This document shows, piece after piece, positions 28,001-36,098 of a stretch of 64,000 nucleotides of DNA (the first letter of the stretch is position 1; each line of letters starts with the position of its first letter). Location: positions 4,246,501-4,310,500 of the forward strand of contig NZ_JAQNDO010000001.1 of the NCBI RefSeq assembly GCF_028369105.1, in the 5' to 3' direction. The notes under the pieces are model-generated. The model searched no databases. It was given only the letters and a program-made list of their open reading frames with translations, and was not told where the DNA came from. Position numbers and translations under genes: made by a program. The stretch comes from Polyangium mundeleinium (GTDB lineage: Bacteria > Myxococcota_A > Polyangia > Polyangiales > Polyangiaceae).

Positions 28001-28624
28001 GGGCGTGCGGGGCGGAGGCGCCTCCGCGCGGGCCGTCTCCGCTGCGGCGAGATCCGCCACGGTCGCAGGTGCGACGGCCACGAGCTCCGGGGCCACGGCG
28101 ATCCCGAAGTCGATGAGCTTGAAGCCGGAAGGCCCGCGCACGATGTTCGCGGGCTTCACGTCGCGGTGGACGAGCCCTGCGGCATGCACCGCGGCGAGCG
28201 CCCAGGCCACGGCCCGCGCGGCCTCCAGCACGACGCGCTCGTCGAGCCGTCCGTGCGCGCCGGCGAGCATGTCGAGGCTCGCGCCCGCGACGTGCTCCAT
28301 CACGAGGCCGATCCGCGCCGAGGCGTCGTCGCAGAGCAGCGCGTAGAACCGCACCACGTTCGGGTGCTCGACGCGGCAGAGGGCGCGCGCTTCGTCGATG
28401 ATCTCGTCCCGCCAGCGGTTCACGTCGTGGCCACGCGCGGCGGCCGCGTCGAACGCGAAGAGCTTGATCGCCACGTGGCGCAGGAGCTTGCCGTCGTACC
28501 GCTCCTCCGCGAGGAAGACCGGGGCGAACCCGCCCTTCCCGAGCTGCTGCACGAGAAGGTACGGCCCGATCTGCGGCGTCACGCCGGGCGGAAGACGCGC
28601 AGCGGCGGACGTACGCGAGGGCAT
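25043..28624 (-). CDS. Ser/Thr protein kinase-AAA ATPase-TPR fusion (PknK-like)
   Basis: A 1,193-residue cytoplasmic protein. Residues 20-350 are a kinase with an intact catalytic loop (H153-R-D155-VKPAN) and D172-F-G. The segment from DFG to APE (E255) is about 80 residues long, with an Ala/Pro/Thr-rich insert of roughly 50 residues in the activation loop, a possible autophosphorylation region. Residues about 385-720 are an AAA-type ATPase ([24 protein letters not shown]). The remainder is helical TPR-like repeat. I chose the ATG at 28624 over 28711 because the extension would overlap the divergent activator gene. The divergent FHA/sigma-54 regulator, whose FHA domain binds phospho-Thr, is a plausible substrate. 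Confidence 0.87.
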   Translation of the reverse strand: MPSRTSAAARLPPGVTPQIGPYLLVQQLGKGGFAPVFLAEERYDGKLLRHVAIKLFAFDAAAARGHDVNRWRDEIIDEARALCRVEHPNVVRFYALLCDDASARIGLVMEHVAGASLDMLAGAHGRLDERVVLEAARAVAWALAAVHAAGLVHRDVKPANIVRGPSGFKLIDFGIAVAPELVAVAPATVADLAAAETARAEAPPPRTPVAALPQGPATHTQTVTITASPIAVAGPGLGAPAGLRVAGTLGYLAPECLSQLPTPASDLYSLGVTMFQLVTGRLPHETPMPQGPAPSLATCAPSRSVATAEISLLVDRLLALDPLLRPRHAEWVARELERLLARLDPASLAPPASVTPLSVRRPAPPSVPDRKAAPAPETRPPLVGRDDALVALARAAGEANKGRCQVVVFTGPQGIGRSRLLDAAAERWTGEDARLLRVSCPPEQRSPLYPFRRAVEDLPPAIAPAFEPLARALGRAFSPGLLPGPDELAQAVEAIEDGLVRVSASAPLLVLVDDLQWSDTPTREVVRLLVHRAAAGAPGRLFVVLAARPDPVAGAPLRKLLGEARARTSPGLTYVSLGPLEPAAAARLAQGVCPVAKEVERAVIAGAAGVPFYLVHALVAWREGGAMVWQDGAYRAANEQILRGDVPGVADLLEARLAACLPPGSDAERTLLRVLAAVALAGSGLGVDLALRVAGDADRAEEALEALVGAGILTARGERQEYGFAQEMVRQAALNLLRPRPWFHRLHRALLDGMTEGAPAQIDAAFLATGYERLGALAEARVWLGRAMEKAGAAGLFEEAASFGDRLAAITDDAEAQARLAFEGVRMRIRGRKFEEAKQRLDRLPILAADGPEARRFDLWRRISRLEVARGLRESGVEDAALVADADAFGDLRIRCEARLSVAGVLLPERAMAVVTEAVELATDAGPAEEFAARVRRFELCYALDPRDLVLGEQDLRRAEAIAAATGSAWHEVHIGGDLAVLEAETGRIDAAIERLRQLLARANERGMRGQVRLFLQNLSVMLLREGRAREAAETAARTADLAREAEDPVLRATALSLRAAALMEVGELVAALEDANEADALQHKRGTRSRALTLLRRAEILRAMGRMPEALGDARAARQVAEKHHDRSLELCAKLWEVLRLAQRGELGRTELARVVEEGRAAELPLGSLPRRLLREAETWLSLAGDGSTTLP

Positions 28625-28695
28625 GGCGCACGGATGATAGCGCGGCACGAACGCAGCGCCGGGCTTGTCTTGACGAGCTTTTGGGATCTGCAACG

Positions 28696-30141
28696 ATGCG
28701 CGCGATGACACGGGCGGAGGAGCCTGGTTGCACGCTCTCCGATGTCACCGACAACGCCGTGCTCTTGCCGGCGCTCCGGGTCCGTGTGACCACGCCCGAC
28801 GGCGCGTTGCACGAGGCCCCGCTCGGGATGGAGACGCTCGTCGTCGGCACGAGCCCCGAGTGTGATCTCGTGGTGCCAGATCCGCGCGTCTCGCGCCGGC
28901 ACTGCGAGCTTCGCCTCACGCGAAAGGGTGTCGTCCTGCGCGACCTCGGCAGCAAGAACGGCACGCTCCTCGGGGATCTCGCGGTGATGGAGGTCCTCCT
29001 CCCGCTCGGCACCGTCGTCACGCTCGCAGGCTCGCGCCTCTCGACGCACCTCGCAGGCGCGCCTTCGATCGTGCCCTTGTCGCCGTCCACGCGGTTCGGC
29101 GAGGCGATCGGCGAGAGCCTGCCCATGCGCGCGCTCTTCGCCGCGCTCGAGCGCGCCGCGGCGTCGTCGGAGACGGTGCTCCTGCTCGGCGAATCGGGCA
29201 CGGGCAAGGAGGTCCTGGCGCGCGCGATCCACGCGGCGAGTCCGCGCAAGGACGGCCCGTTCGTGGTCTTCGACTGCAGCGCCGTGGCGCCGAGCTTGAT
29301 CGAGGCTGAGCTCTTCGGACACGCGCGCGGGGCCTTCACGGGCGCCGTCGCCGCGCACGCGGGGCTGCTCGAACAGGCCGATCGAGGGACGCTGTTCATC
29401 GACGAGCTCGGCGAGCTCCCCCTGGATTTGCAGCCAAAGCTGCTCCGCGCGCTCGAAGCGCGGCAGGTGCGGCGCGTGGGCGCGGTCGAGTGGCGCCCCT
29501 TCGATGCGCGCGTCGTGGCGGCGACGCACCGGGATCTCCGCGCGCGGGTCGCCGAGAAGTCGTTTCGCGAGGACCTCTACTACCGGCTCGCCGTCGTCGA
29601 GGTAAACATCCCGCCGCTGCGCGAGCGCAAGGACGACATCCCTGCGCTCGTCGAGCGGTTCCTCGCGGCGCAGACGCCGAAGCGCACGCTCGCCGACCTG
29701 CCGCCGCACGCGATGTCCCTGCTCCTCGCGCACGACTGGCCCGGCAACGTCCGCGAGCTCCGCAACATGGTCGCGCGCCTCTGCCTCTTCCCGGACTTCG
29801 CGGTGTCGGCGCTCGGCGCCTCGGCGCGCAAACCGCCGACGGCCGCCGCGCCCGCGCCCGCGGCTGCGCCCGAGCCTGCGCCCGTTCCCGCTGCGCCTGC
29901 GCCCGCGATGCACGAGGCACCGGCGGGGGAGGCCGACGAAGGGGATCTCGGCGCGCTGCTCGGCCTGCCGCTGCTCTCGGCGCGGGAGATGGTGCTGGAG
30001 CGCTTCGAGCGCCCGTACCTCACGGCAAAGCTCCGCGAGCACGGGGGCAACATCTCGCGCACGGCCGAGGCGATTGGCGTGTCGCGGCAGTTCCTCCACA
30101 AGCTCGTGGACCGGTACGGGCTTCGAAGCTCCGCGCGTTAG
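28696..30141 (+). CDS. FHA-domain sigma-54-dependent activator
   Basis: A 481-residue transcription factor. Residues about 25-115 are an FHA phosphothreonine-binding domain ([28 protein letters not shown]). Residues about 130-360 are the AAA+ sigma-54 interaction domain: Walker A GESGTGKE, the contact loop GAFTGA, Walker [13 protein letters not shown], and the arginine-finger region. A Pro/Ala linker follows, and the C-terminal Fis-like helix-turn-helix reads [19 protein letters not shown]. The intact GAFTGA predicts open-complex formation with RpoN. FHA-type activators are a myxobacterial speciality, gated by Ser/Thr kinases. The start could be 28696 or 28705. The gene is divergent from the kinase-ATPase with only 71 bases between starts, so the promoters overlap. 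Confidence 0.9.
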   Translation: MRAMTRAEEPGCTLSDVTDNAVLLPALRVRVTTPDGALHEAPLGMETLVVGTSPECDLVVPDPRVSRRHCELRLTRKGVVLRDLGSKNGTLLGDLAVMEVLLPLGTVVTLAGSRLSTHLAGAPSIVPLSPSTRFGEAIGESLPMRALFAALERAAASSETVLLLGESGTGKEVLARAIHAASPRKDGPFVVFDCSAVAPSLIEAELFGHARGAFTGAVAAHAGLLEQADRGTLFIDELGELPLDLQPKLLRALEARQVRRVGAVEWRPFDARVVAATHRDLRARVAEKSFREDLYYRLAVVEVNIPPLRERKDDIPALVERFLAAQTPKRTLADLPPHAMSLLLAHDWPGNVRELRNMVARLCLFPDFAVSALGASARKPPTAAAPAPAAAPEPAPVPAAPAPAMHEAPAGEADEGDLGALLGLPLLSAREMVLERFERPYLTAKLREHGGNISRTAEAIGVSRQFLHKLVDRYGLRSSAR

Positions 30142-30243
30142 CCCCCGCCCGCGCCGCCGATCGGGCTTGGCACGGTTCGCGCAATGGCTCCCCGCGCTAC
30201 CGGACGACAATCGAGTCGCCGTCCGGACGAGGAGTCAATGGTC

Positions 30244-31533
30244 ATGACACACCAACGAAGCCAGAGGTTCGCGCCCTACCGCTTCATGTGCGGAGCGACG
30301 CTCATGGCGCTCGCGCTTACCGCCGCCCTGGGCAGCGGATGTGCCGGGGGCGAGCTGCCCGACGTGGACGAAGGGGCCACGGCAGAGTCCGAGGAGGCCA
30401 TCAAGAATGGTACGGTATGGGATCCGTGGACGCAGAGCACGCAGACCTGGACGCGCAACGTCGTCCGATTGCCCGGCTGCACGGGCACGCTGTTGAATCG
30501 CGAGTGGGTGCTGACGGCCGGCCATTGCTTTCCGGACGGGGCCGGGACCGATCCGTCGACGATATGGGCGAACCTGCGCCTCGACGACGGCAGCACGGCG
30601 TCGTCCGTCGGCGTCGAGCTGCTCTTCCACCCGCAAAGTGTCGACGGCGTGGACGTCGCGCTCGTCCGGCTCGCGACGCCGATCGATCCGGGCGTCGCGT
30701 CGTTGCCGCTGTATACGGGCACCACGGCGTCGCTGATCGGCGACACCGTGTTCTGCGCCGGGTATGGCGCGATCGACTCGGGGGCCGCTTGCTCCGACCA
30801 GATGCCTTGCCCCAGCGGGCAATATTGCCACAAGTGGGGCGTATGCTTGACGCCGACGGACGGCAACCTGCGGACCGCGTCGTTCAGCATCATCGAGGAC
30901 CCGGTCGACCCGGTCATGTGGTACCGGTTCCAGGTCCCGAACGCGCTCGGTCAAATGGAGCTGCCCGGGGATTCGGGGTCGTCCTGCTGGAACGGCAGCG
31001 GCCTGACGGGCGTGATGAAGGCGGGCAACACGACGAACTACAACCGCCAGACGAGCGCCGAGGTGTTTCGGGATTGGGTGAACAGCATCGTCAACCCGAC
31101 CGTGGTCAAGCAGGTGAACCAGGCGGGCACGTATTGCCGGCCCGTGGGCAGCGCGTCGGTCGATTACGGCAGTGACGGGGAGGCCCTCAATGCGACGGCG
31201 GGGTCGGTGCAGGTGGTATGCCCCATGCAACGTCCCGGGGGCGAGGAGGGGTATCCGGACGTGGTCGACGTGCCGAGGCTCTTCGTGCTGGATCGCCACG
31301 CGAGCCAGAACGTGTGCTGCAAGCTCCAGTCGAAGAACCCGACGGGGACGCACATCGAGACGACGACGGTCTGCTCGAGCGGCGCGAGCGCGGACTACCA
31401 GCCGCTCCAGGTCCCGTCGCTGTACGACCCGTACACGTGGAGCCAGTTCAGCCTGCATTGCACCGTGCCGGGGAGCGCCGCGCTCGGCCTCTCGGGCGTG
31501 CAGGGGTACCGGTCGCGCCTCTCGATGCGCTGA
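30244..31533 (+). CDS. Exported trypsin-like serine protease with C-terminal Cys domain
   Basis: A 429-residue lipoprotein or secreted protein (signal, then GSGC). The S1 chymotrypsin-fold domain spans about residues 50-285 and its catalytic triad is complete: H94 in TAGHC, D137 in VDVALV and S244 in GDSGSS. The domain contains an extra Cys-rich loop (CSDQMPCPSGQYCHKWGVC). Residues about 293-429 are a second domain with a CC pair (NVCCKLQSKNPTG) and other Cys. This domain is clearly homologous to the whole of the next gene product. I chose the ATG at 30244 because GAGGAG ends 9 bases upstream; 30238 is the alternative. It is probably a predatory or scavenging protease, by inference. Confidence 0.87.
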   Translation: MTHQRSQRFAPYRFMCGATLMALALTAALGSGCAGGELPDVDEGATAESEEAIKNGTVWDPWTQSTQTWTRNVVRLPGCTGTLLNREWVLTAGHCFPDGAGTDPSTIWANLRLDDGSTASSVGVELLFHPQSVDGVDVALVRLATPIDPGVASLPLYTGTTASLIGDTVFCAGYGAIDSGAACSDQMPCPSGQYCHKWGVCLTPTDGNLRTASFSIIEDPVDPVMWYRFQVPNALGQMELPGDSGSSCWNGSGLTGVMKAGNTTNYNRQTSAEVFRDWVNSIVNPTVVKQVNQAGTYCRPVGSASVDYGSDGEALNATAGSVQVVCPMQRPGGEEGYPDVVDVPRLFVLDRHASQNVCCKLQSKNPTGTHIETTTVCSSGASADYQPLQVPSLYDPYTWSQFSLHCTVPGSAALGLSGVQGYRSRLSMR

Positions 31534-31613
31534 GCGCCGGGCGGCCCGAAAGAAACCGAAGATTTAAAACGTAGATTGATACGACGATTCGAAAGCGAAG
31601 GACGAAAGCCATC

Positions 31614-32111
31614 ATGAACAAGAAGCACTCCCCCCTCAAGGGTCTCCTCATCCTCGTCGGAGGGCTCCTCTACGCTGGCGTCGCGCTCGCGGCCTCGACC
31701 CAAAACGCACCCGGCTCGGCTTGTGTCGCCACGAGTGGCCAGGCGCTCACGGCGCGCGCCGACGGCGAGGCCGAGAATCAGTCCGCCTCGCTGATCACCG
31801 CGATCTGCCCGACGGAGCGTCCGATCGGCACCGGCGTCACGACCACGAACCTCAGCGGCACCGTCTTCGTCGTCGATCAGAACGCCTCGACGAACGTGTG
31901 CTGCCGGGCGGTCTCGAAGAACCCGGGCGGCACGAAGACCACCGGCGCGTGGTCGTGCTCGACCGGGTCGAGCGCGAGCTACCAGACCTTGAACGTCGCG
32001 TCGATCACGGACGCGTACTCGTTCAGCTCGTTTTATCTCGAGTGCCAGGTGCCGGCCATCAGCGGCGCCAATGCCTCGCGCATCCAGATGTACCGGGCGA
32101 TCCAGGACTGA
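31614..32111 (+). CDS. Secreted Cys-rich domain protein, homologous to the trypsin C-domain
   Basis: A 165-residue protein with a classical cleavable signal (MNKKHSPLKGLLILVGG, hydrophobic core, ALA). The mature chain matches the C-terminal domain of the upstream protease along its length. Shared features are a first Cys, ALTA/ALNA, CPTERP versus CPMQRP, VFVVDQNAS versus LFVLDRHAS, NVCC, SKNPGGT versus SKNPTGT, a Tyr-x-x-L segment and a late Cys before VP. It therefore looks like a free-standing copy of an accessory domain. It lies 80 bases after the protease on the same strand and ahead of a strong terminator, so the pair is probably one operon. I know of no named family. Confidence 0.8.
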   Translation: MNKKHSPLKGLLILVGGLLYAGVALAASTQNAPGSACVATSGQALTARADGEAENQSASLITAICPTERPIGTGVTTTNLSGTVFVVDQNASTNVCCRAVSKNPGGTKTTGAWSCSTGSSASYQTLNVASITDAYSFSSFYLECQVPAISGANASRIQMYRAIQD

Positions 32112-32125
32112 GCGCGCCGCCTGCA

Positions 32126-32157
32126 GCCCGGTGGGTTTTTCCCACGCCCCACCGGGC
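32126..32157 (+). terminator. Strong hairpin terminator
   Basis: GCCCGGTGGG (32126-32135) pairs perfectly with CCCACCGGGC (32148-32157) 14 bases after the stop of the Cys-domain gene. A TTTTT run lies in the loop rather than after the stem, so it may work with Rho or bidirectionally. Confidence 0.65.
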
Positions 32158-32210
32158 CGCCGTGGAGAACCATCTTGCTCCCGCGGCGCCGGCCGCCCTA
32201 CACTTGATTC

Positions 32211-32603
32211 ATGCGAATGAACCAGGTCACCGTGCCGGCCACGGACATCGCCGCCTCGATCGCCTTCTACCAGGCGCTCGGCTTGCGCCTGATCGTGCGC
32301 TCCGACCACTACGCGCGCTTCGAATGCCCCGACGCGGCCGGCGGCGAGCCGGCCACGTTCTCGCTCCACCTGCAGGACACGCCGCCCGGGAAGGACGGCG
32401 TGGTCGTTTATTTCGAGGAGGACGATCTCGACGCGACGGTCGAGCGCCTATCGAAGGCGGGCCTCACCTTCGAGGTGCTCCCGACGGACCAGCGTTGGCT
32501 TTGGCGTGAGGCGTACCTCACGGATCCGTCGGGCAACCGTGTTTGTCTCTATCGGGCCGGGGAGGCGCGACGTTTTCCGCCCTGGCGATTGCAGGGTTCC
32601 TGA
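32211..32603 (+). CDS. VOC/glyoxalase superfamily protein
   Basis: A 130-residue cytoplasmic protein with the paired beta-alpha-beta-beta-beta modules of the vicinal oxygen chelate fold. It opens with NQVTVPATDIAASIAFYQAL, and the second module ends with LTDPSGNRVCLYRAG. This matches metal-dependent glyoxalase, bleomycin-resistance and dioxygenase relatives. The usual first ligand position is not a clear His, and Glu and Asp are the better candidates, so the activity cannot be assigned. Its stop is one base from the convergent end of the macrolide-kinase-like gene. Confidence 0.85.
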   Translation: MRMNQVTVPATDIAASIAFYQALGLRLIVRSDHYARFECPDAAGGEPATFSLHLQDTPPGKDGVVVYFEEDDLDATVERLSKAGLTFEVLPTDQRWLWREAYLTDPSGNRVCLYRAGEARRFPPWRLQGS

Positions 32604-32604
32604 G

Positions 32605-33567
32605 TTACCCGCTTTCCTGGGCGATCGTCGCGAGCATCGTCCGGGAGAACTCGATCACGGCATCATTCCCCGTCGTGAGCCCCCACTTCGCCCCGAGCGC
32701 GGGGGCTGCGGCCCAGCGTTCGGCGGCGTGCGCGGCGAGGCCGCTCCACGTCGTGCCTCCGGCCGCCTCGAACCGCTCGATGCACGATTCGAGCGCGGTC
32801 TTGCCGAAAGCGCCGGCGAAGATCGAGAAATCGATCGATGGATCCCCGAGGTGGGCCTCGGTCCAGTCGAGGATCCCCGTCAACCGACCCTCCTCGTCGA
32901 GCAGCAGGTGGCCCGGGTGGAGATCGCCGTGCACCATGGCGAGGTGACGCGGCCAGATCGCGTCGTTCGCGAGCCAGCGCTGCCAGCGCGCCCAGACCAC
33001 CTCGGGCGGCGCGAGCACGGCGCGTGTATCGTCCATGGCGCGGGCGATCTCGGCGCGGCTGTCCTCGATCGATTTCGTGGGCACGCCCGCCGCTTCGATC
33101 GCACGGGCGTCCACCTTCTGGAGTGCCGCGACGGCCTCGGCGAACGACGTGATGAACACGGCCGCGGGGGCTTGTGGATCGATACGATTCCAGACGACGC
33201 CGGCGGCGGGATCCACGGTGATGGCTGGGACGCCGCCGAGGCGCGGGTAGGCGATCACCTGATCGGTGAACACGCGCCAATGCGGCACGGCGACGGGCAG
33301 GTGCGCGCGCACGAGATCGAGCACCCGCGCTTCGACGCGCGCGGCGGAGGCCACGGACAAACGCCGCGGCGTCCGCACGACCCATGGCACGCCTTCCTCG
33401 TCGTGGGCGTGCACCACGAGGAAATCGAGGCCACTTCGATCGAAATCGGCCATTTCGGTCGTGACCCGGAGCCCCGCGCGGCGCGCGGCCGCGAGGAGCG
33501 CGGGGGCAGAATCGAGTGGCTCGAAGGACGAAGATGCCGCGGACGAGAGAGCACTACCTTCAGTCAT
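32605..33567 (-). CDS. Macrolide 2'-phosphotransferase-like kinase (APH family)
   Basis: A 320-residue protein of the aminoglycoside/macrolide phosphotransferase fold. The N-lobe carries VVRTPRR in place of the ATP-binding Lys strand. The C-lobe has the catalytic HGDLHPGHLLLD and the metal-binding ILDWTEAHLGDPSIDF, which most resembles Mph-type macrolide kinases. It would phosphorylate the 2'-OH of the macrolide sugar, but other small-molecule substrates are possible. AGAGGAG just upstream of the ATG at 33567 fixes the start. It could serve intrinsic resistance in a soil predator that meets macrolides. No mobile element is adjacent. Confidence 0.8.
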   Translation of the reverse strand: MTEGSALSSAASSSFEPLDSAPALLAAARRAGLRVTTEMADFDRSGLDFLVVHAHDEEGVPWVVRTPRRLSVASAARVEARVLDLVRAHLPVAVPHWRVFTDQVIAYPRLGGVPAITVDPAAGVVWNRIDPQAPAAVFITSFAEAVAALQKVDARAIEAAGVPTKSIEDSRAEIARAMDDTRAVLAPPEVVWARWQRWLANDAIWPRHLAMVHGDLHPGHLLLDEEGRLTGILDWTEAHLGDPSIDFSIFAGAFGKTALESCIERFEAAGGTTWSGLAAHAAERWAAAPALGAKWGLTTGNDAVIEFSRTMLATIAQESG

Positions 33568-33696
33568 GAAAAACTCCTCTTCGTACGCCCGAAGGCGCAT
33601 ACGGAAGGGGAAGACGCGCGACGCGCCGTCTCACGACCGGCAGCTCAGGATGGAGCATTCACCGTGGGCTGCCAGGCTGCCGGCGTGAGCCACCGC

Positions 33697-33724
33697 GCCC
33701 CGTCTTCCCCGGGGGGAAGCGGGC
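33697..33724. terminator. Hairpin in 300-bp gap
   Basis: CTTCCCC (33704-33710) pairs with GGGGAAG (33713-33719), extended by GCCC/GGGC. It lies in the 304-base gap between the lipoprotein stop (33872) and the macrolide-kinase start (33567), where I see no gene. There is no T tract, so the assignment is tentative. Confidence 0.35.
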
Positions 33725-33871
33725 ACGGACAAGCACCCACGCGCTCGCTGCATCGACCCAGCTGTGCCGGGGATGCAAGGAGGACGAGGATGCCGAGCTC
33801 AGCGCAGCCGAATGAATGCCACGGCGCGACCCTGCCACACGCCGGGCGCGAAGGCAACCCCTCTCGTCGCT

Positions 33872-34909
33872 TCAGCGCGCGGTCCGGAGCTCCGGCGGAA
33901 GCCGAATCACGGACGTGCGCTTCCCCGCGAGCTCAGCCCCGCAGCTATCCCCGCCGAAATTCTTGTCGCCGTACACGAAAAAGACGCCGAGCTCCCGGGA
34001 GCCGAACCCATAGAACCCCTCGGACCAACCACACGTCCCGCTCTTGTCGGCCATCCAGGTGGTTCTTCCGGGCGGAACGAGGTTGTGGGGTAGCGCCACC
34101 GTGTGGATCGTCCCGTCGGCCTGGAGCGCTCGAACGATGACCTTTTCCTCGACCTTGACCCCGTCCTCGTCCTGGGAAGGCTGAACCTCGAAATCGAGCC
34201 CCTCCCGATCGAACCGCGTCACGCGTGGCCACCGAAAGCCGTCGCGCGCGTCCCGCTCCTGGTCGAGCTTCGTGAAAGGCGTCCCGGGGCACGGCCCGTC
34301 GGGCTTTCGTCCTGACGACACGCGTTTCCACGTGCTCTTGTCGAGAATGCGATGGGCGGCGTCCATGTCCCGCTTCAATCGCTTGCGCTCCTTCGCGATC
34401 GCGTCGGCACTGGGGCTCGATTCCCGGAGGTCGGACGAGAGCATGTAAAACCCGAGTGACTTCCCCGTCGCCACTGAAAAGAACCCCACCGAATCGTGGT
34501 CATGCCCGCTGAAGCTCTCCGTGTCCGAGAATCGCTCGACCATGATCGTCCCCTCGTGGTTCACGGCCGGAAAAACTTCCTCGTCTTCTCCGGCGACCTG
34601 CACCTCCCGCGGAACCGGCGACGTATCGTCGTCCTCCGCTTGTCGGGGCACGAGCTCGAACCGGATCGATTTCCAGGACGGCTCGGGCGCGGCGGCTGCG
34701 GCGGGGCAATCGTCCGCCCACCGGGGCTCGGGCGGGTTTTCCTCCGCGAGGGAACTCGTTTCGGGGGTCGATGCGTCAGGCGCGCCCGCGTCGCGCTCGG
34801 CCGAGAGGACGACCTCCGGGCCTCGGACCGTAGTCCCGTGCGAAGGATTCCGGCCCTGCCCACAAGCGAGCAGGACAAACGAGGCAAAGAGGAGGATAGG
34901 CGCGCGCAT
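33872..34909 (-). CDS. Lipoprotein of unknown function
   Basis: A 345-residue predicted lipoprotein: MRAPILLFASFVLLACGQG with lipobox LLAC, then a charged Asp/Glu/Pro-rich linker to about residue 75. The rest is a soluble domain with alternating strands. It includes SFSGHDHDSVGFFSVATG, a long Lys/Arg helix (AKERKRLKRDMDAAHRIL) and a C-terminal part with two Cys (GTCGWSEGFYGFG, GGDSCG). I recognise no family. The frame extends a long way upstream, but the signal sequence sets the start at 34909 (34942 is an alternative). It is divergent from the GTPase gene, 190 bases away. Confidence 0.7.
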   Translation of the reverse strand: MRAPILLFASFVLLACGQGRNPSHGTTVRGPEVVLSAERDAGAPDASTPETSSLAEENPPEPRWADDCPAAAAAPEPSWKSIRFELVPRQAEDDDTSPVPREVQVAGEDEEVFPAVNHEGTIMVERFSDTESFSGHDHDSVGFFSVATGKSLGFYMLSSDLRESSPSADAIAKERKRLKRDMDAAHRILDKSTWKRVSSGRKPDGPCPGTPFTKLDQERDARDGFRWPRVTRFDREGLDFEVQPSQDEDGVKVEEKVIVRALQADGTIHTVALPHNLVPPGRTTWMADKSGTCGWSEGFYGFGSRELGVFFVYGDKNFGGDSCGAELAGKRTSVIRLPPELRTAR

Positions 34910-35099
34910 GGCGCCGGAGAACGTAGACGACGGAGATCGCATTCCGAGCGTGACAGAGTCCCGACAACCGCCGAAACCCTGTGTTCCGTGATTCAATTCT
35001 GGGCTACACTGGAGCTCGCCGACGGACGAGCCGGACGGTCTTGCGTGGCGCGCAGGCCGTCCCGTCCTCGACGATGGGGGGCTATCCCGGGGGACTTTC

Positions 35100-36098
35100 A
35101 TGTCGATGCTCATCGCCTCGTGCATCTTGCTCGCGTTCGCCCTGGCTGGGCTCGTCTTCGTGGCGGCGCGATATCGGCGGACGACGCAAGCCGAAATCGA
35201 CGTGCGGAAGCGCGCCGAGTCCCTGGAAAACGAAAACAGGGCGCTCGGGGCGAAGCTCCACGTCGCCGTGGAAGAGGACAAGAAAAAGGTTGGCTGGCTC
35301 GACCACCAGGAGCAGGAGATCCTCTGGCTCCGGGCCGAGCTCGAAAAGCGGCCCAAGATCACGCGCAAGACGTACAAGATCCTCACCCTCGGCGTCAAGG
35401 CCACGGGCAAAACCTCGCTCACGCTCAAATGGGCGAACCCGCTCATCGACCTCGGCGTCCTCGCGGGCACCAAGATCGATCGATACGAGCGGACGGTGAG
35501 CCACGTGTCGCAGAAAGACGTGGTCATCGAGCACGTCTTCGAGGTCGGCGATTGGGGCGGCGAGCACATCGTCGACGCGCAGCAGGAGCTCATCGGGGAC
35601 GAGATTCACGGGCTGCTCATCGTGGTCGATCTCGGCGGCAAGGACGCAAAAAAGGTCGAGCCAGGGCGCATCCAGGAGCAGCTCCAGGAGTTCCAGGCGC
35701 AGGCGCTCAAGTACTTCTTCGGCCCGAAGACCGTGGCGTCGTGCAAGACGGTCGTGCTCTTCATCAACAAGAGTGATCTGCTCTCCGGCACGCCGCTCGA
35801 AGTGGAGGAGCAAGCGAAGAAGCTCTATGCCCCGCTCATCGAGAACCTGATGAAGTACTCGATGCAGCTCGACATTCGCGTCTTCGTCGGCTCCGCGAAC
35901 TTCGGGCACTCGACCCACCTCCTGTTCTCACATTTCGTGGAGCGCATCCTCCCGAAGCACGCGTACGATTCGCAGCTCTTGCAACGCATGGTGAAGGACT
36001 TCTCGGAGGCGCCGAAGGCGGAGATGTCGGAGAAGACGATCCCGCTGCCCGCGGTGAACGCGTCCGCCGAACCTCCCAAGCTTTCGCGGGTGAACTGA
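35100..36098 (+). CDS. Membrane-anchored small GTPase-like protein
   Basis: A 332-residue protein. Residues 3-25 are a transmembrane helix, residues 28-88 a charged coiled coil, and residues 90-300 a Ras-like GTPase domain. The motifs are the P-loop G98-VKATGKTS, a DxxG-like element in VGDWGGEH (about residue 150), N223-K-S-D226 for guanine specificity, and GSAN near residue 263. This gives a GTPase held at the cytoplasmic membrane face. The next gene starts on the base after its stop (TGA then ATG), so the two are co-translated. It differs from MglA and the Ras-like polarity proteins by its anchor. The role is unknown; a switch for the partner protein is inferred. Confidence 0.8.
   Translation: MSMLIASCILLAFALAGLVFVAARYRRTTQAEIDVRKRAESLENENRALGAKLHVAVEEDKKKVGWLDHQEQEILWLRAELEKRPKITRKTYKILTLGVKATGKTSLTLKWANPLIDLGVLAGTKIDRYERTVSHVSQKDVVIEHVFEVGDWGGEHIVDAQQELIGDEIHGLLIVVDLGGKDAKKVEPGRIQEQLQEFQAQALKYFFGPKTVASCKTVVLFINKSDLLSGTPLEVEEQAKKLYAPLIENLMKYSMQLDIRVFVGSANFGHSTHLLFSHFVERILPKHAYDSQLLQRMVKDFSEAPKAEMSEKTIPLPAVNASAEPPKLSRVN

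Noticed and set aside
25247-28708. A 1,153-codon plus-strand frame opposite the kinase-ATPase.
   Set aside because: It is Arg/His/Glu-rich shadow sequence of a well-supported kinase/ATPase gene on the other strand.
34942-35593. N-terminal extension of the lipoprotein at 33872-34909.
   Set aside because: The extension is antisense to the GTPase gene and lies before a clear lipoprotein signal sequence.
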